Positions 6,511-7,776 of a DNA stretch of 7,776 bases are shown one piece after another. The notes under the pieces were generated by a model, which saw only the letters and a list, made by a program, of their open reading frames with translations, did no database searches and had not been told where the DNA came from. Made by a program: the position numbers and the translations under genes. The stretch's first letter is position 1, and every line of letters begins with the position of its first letter. The DNA comes from Lachnospiraceae bacterium UBA1258 (GTDB lineage Bacteria; Bacillota; Clostridia; Lachnospirales; Lachnospiraceae), in contig DBVS01000027.1 of the NCBI GenBank assembly GCA_002308235.1, forward strand, positions 1,279-9,054. The letters run 5' to 3'.

Positions 6511-6894
6511 ATGAAAAAACTCCCCTTTACTCTTACAGGTACAGTGACGCATGGCAAGGGCCTGGGCCACGACTTCGGCGTACCTACCGCCAATATAGTG
6601 CCGCTCGAAAACATTGCCGGCCTTGACTTTGGAGTATACTATTCCCGGATTGGCATTGAAGGTAAATACTATAATGCTGTTACCAATCTCGGAAAACGCC
6701 CTTCCATAGATGACGGCGATACGATCAACGCCGAGAGTTTTATTTTGGATTATAAAAATGAGCTTTACGGAAAAGAAATAGAAGTCAGACTTTTGGAATA
6801 TAAACGTCCGGAAAAGAAGTTTTCTTCCGTCGAAGATTTATTTAATCAGATTCATTCGGATATTTCGGAGGGGAAGGAATATTTCTCGGATTAA
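6511..6894 (+). CDS. Stand-alone riboflavin kinase (flavokinase) domain protein
   Basis: This 127-residue protein should phosphorylate riboflavin to FMN with ATP in the cytoplasm. It corresponds to the C-terminal flavokinase half of bifunctional bacterial RibF (about 300 residues), with all of the recognisable core: a glycine-rich start TVTHGKGLGHDFG (11-23), the nucleotide/metal-binding PTAN (25-28), GVYY (41-44), NLGKRPSI (59-66), the glutamate of AESFILD (74-80; candidate catalytic base by family analogy), LYGKEI (85-90) and RPEKKF (99-104). The N-terminal FMN adenylyltransferase half is absent. Because a good promoter and ribosome binding site directly precede the ATG, this is not simply a truncated gene. 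It is divergent from the repressor gene and not obviously related to the sugar operon. It may provide extra FMN synthesis or a flavin-sensing role; this is inference. Confidence 0.9.
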   Translation: MKKLPFTLTGTVTHGKGLGHDFGVPTANIVPLENIAGLDFGVYYSRIGIEGKYYNAVTNLGKRPSIDDGDTINAESFILDYKNELYGKEIEVRLLEYKRPEKKFSSVEDLFNQIHSDISEGKEYFSD

Positions 6895-6912
6895 CGCCTT
6901 CCGTGATACGCA

Positions 6913-7575
6913 TTATAATGATAATCCTTGTGGATTACCAAATAGGCTTGAATCGGGATAATTTGTTGTTCCAAGTAGATTCTCCGTTATATACTTCGAA
7001 TACTGATACGTACTTCCCGCTATCGTCTCTTTCGCTACGTTTTCTACTCTACTATACAGACTCCACAAGTACACGGGTTCGAAGATTAAATAATAGTTCT
7101 CGGGGTGCGTTAGCGTATCCGTTGGAGAATTTAGGGTTATACATATAGCCTCAAGATTTGCTCCGATGTAGGATTTCATTTCCGCATAGTTACTCGCTTC
7201 TGATGTAGGATTGAATGGCAATGGTATGTTTCCGCTTCCTACAAGGGCGTTCCAATCGGAAAAGAGGTCTGCAAAAGACACGCTTGAACCGTAACGGGTA
7301 TAAAACTGTCTTTGATAGTCAGCGGTCAGAAACTTATTTCTAACGGTGGTGTTAGGAAATAAGCGTTCTACATCGCTTACGGTATTACCACTTGCATCAA
7401 TAACATACAAGAGCCACCCTTGGTCGGTTGTAATGATTGCGTATTCATCTTGTACTGCCTTGGAGTTGGCATCGCCACCCGATACGTTTACCCATGCGTA
7501 AGAGGGGATTGATGCACCGATAAGGATTACGATAGCAAAGAGGCTTGAGAGAACTTTGAGAACCTTTCTGAACAT
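6913..7575 (-). CDS. Secreted protein of unknown function, 220 residues
   Basis: I do not recognise a family. Residues 1-27 are a clear signal peptide (MFRKVLKVLSSLFAIVILIG, then ASIPSYA, with likely cleavage before Trp28). There is no lipobox, no sortase motif and no further membrane segment. The mature part of about 193 residues is aromatic-rich and acidic to neutral (DEYAIITTDQGWLLYVIDAS, FADLFSDWNALVG, YYLIFEPVYLWSLYSR) and has no cysteine-pair pattern; the only Cys lies around residue 145. The frame is open to 7668, but those codons pass through a terminator. The ATG at 7575 has AAGGA 7 nt upstream and starts the signal peptide exactly. The protein ends abruptly at GLSL, 18 bp from the convergent kinase gene, so it could be a shortened version of a larger surface protein. 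Codon use looks more AT-rich than in the sugar operon. Confidence 0.8.
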   Translation of the reverse strand: MFRKVLKVLSSLFAIVILIGASIPSYAWVNVSGGDANSKAVQDEYAIITTDQGWLLYVIDASGNTVSDVERLFPNTTVRNKFLTADYQRQFYTRYGSSVSFADLFSDWNALVGSGNIPLPFNPTSEASNYAEMKSYIGANLEAICITLNSPTDTLTHPENYYLIFEPVYLWSLYSRVENVAKETIAGSTYQYSKYITENLLGTTNYPDSSLFGNPQGLSL

Positions 7576-7582
7576 AAGATTT

Positions 7583-7587
7583 TCCTT
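7583..7587 (-). promoter_or_regulatory. Ribosome binding site deciding the secreted-protein start
   Basis: Minus-strand AAGGA lies 7 nt before the ATG at 7575-7573. No such site precedes the upstream in-frame ATG at 7668, which is inside the terminator stem-loop. Confidence 0.7.
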
Positions 7588-7615
7588 GCGTTGATGTTGA
7601 TATAATCTATGGTGT

Positions 7616-7644
7616 GTTATACGAAACGTGTTATTGAATTGCAA
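7616..7644 (-). promoter_or_regulatory. Promoter of the secreted-protein gene
   Basis: Minus-strand TTGCAA (7644-7639), a 17-nt spacer and TATAAC (7621-7616) lie between the terminator and the gene. The leader would be about 35 nt. Confidence 0.6.
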
Positions 7645-7648
7645 GAAC

Positions 7649-7687
7649 AAAAAAGAGCGACTATCCATTTAAGGGGATATCGCTCTT
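7649..7687 (-). terminator. Strong intrinsic terminator
   Basis: On the minus strand AAGAGCGA (7687-7680) pairs perfectly with TCGCTCTT (7660-7653). A further 5 bp, TATCC/GGATA, closes the stem across a single bulged G, leaving an 8-nt loop. The stem runs into six T (7654-7649). It reads only in the minus direction, upstream of the secreted-protein gene, so it ends transcription entering from the right. Confidence 0.85.
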
Positions 7688-7698
7688 CGGAGAACCAT
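7649..7698 (-). ncRNA. Possible ~50-nt short transcript or leader (promoter to terminator)
   Basis: Transcription from the promoter at 7703-7731 would end at the terminator at 7649-7687, giving an RNA of about 50 nt that is mostly one hairpin. It contains the mini-frame ATG to TAA at 7698-7669 (MVLRRAISP), which would be leaderless. It could be a small RNA, an attenuated leader of the secreted-protein gene, or the tail of an unseen upstream gene. No RNA family is recognised. The remaining right-edge DNA (7732-7776) shows no feature I can support. Confidence 0.3.
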
Positions 7699-7702
7699 AA
7701 TT

Positions 7703-7731
7703 ATAATATCATATGCGGTATTTAGCGTCAA
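7703..7731 (-). promoter_or_regulatory. Promoter immediately upstream of the terminator
   Basis: Minus-strand TTGACG (7731-7726), a 17-nt spacer and TATTAT (7708-7703) match the consensus at 5 of 6 positions in each box. The start would fall near 7696-7698, only about 10 nt before the terminator stem. Confidence 0.6.
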
Positions 7732-7776
7732 TAGTTTTTACTCTATTCTTATGCCACTTCCCGCAAAAGGATTTGT

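Noticed and set aside
6895..6912. Shared bidirectional terminator between the convergent kinase and secreted-protein genes
   Set aside because: The 18-bp gap and its flanks have no stem with a U-run in either direction.
7576..7668. N-terminal extension of the secreted protein starting at 7668
   Set aside because: The extra 31 residues are encoded by the terminator and promoter, and they would hide the signal peptide behind a non-hydrophobic leader.

Overview
The window looks like part of a Bacillota chromosome, most likely a gut- or rumen-type Clostridia/Lachnospiraceae genome. This is inferred from strong AGGAGG-type ribosome binding sites, TTGACA/TATAAT-like promoters, a Gram-positive sugar-binding lipoprotein, a MalF/MalG permease pair without its own ATPase, and a LacI-type regulator at the head of a glycan-utilisation operon. 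No rRNA, tRNA, CRISPR array or insertion sequence is visible.

Positions 1-6302 (all minus strand, transcribed right to left) form one carbohydrate-utilisation locus. In transcription order it holds a LacI-family repressor (6302-5328), an extracellular sugar-binding lipoprotein (5170-3494), a MalF-type permease (3386-1413), a MalG-type permease (1408-560) and the start of a GH78 alpha-L-rhamnosidase-like enzyme (545 to beyond the left edge). The simplest reading is uptake of a rhamnose-containing oligosaccharide, hydrolysis by the GH78 enzyme, and control by the LacI protein. The same 12-bp operator core lies in front of both the repressor gene and the transporter operon, in opposite orientations. 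Energy coupling must come from an ATPase encoded elsewhere.

The most striking item is the MalF-type permease. Its N-terminal half is an apparent seven-bladed WD40/PQQ-like beta-propeller placed between two extra membrane segments, and topology puts it outside the cell. This could be an extracellular accessory, docking or sensing domain built into a sugar importer.

Positions 6303-6510 are a divergent promoter region. To the right, 6511-6894 (plus strand) encodes a free-standing riboflavin kinase domain of 127 residues, lacking the FAD synthetase half of normal bacterial RibF. Converging on it, 7575-6913 (minus strand) encodes a 220-residue secreted protein that I do not recognise. Upstream of that gene lie its own promoter, a strong intrinsic terminator, and a second promoter just before the terminator. 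Together these last two would make a roughly 50-nt transcript.
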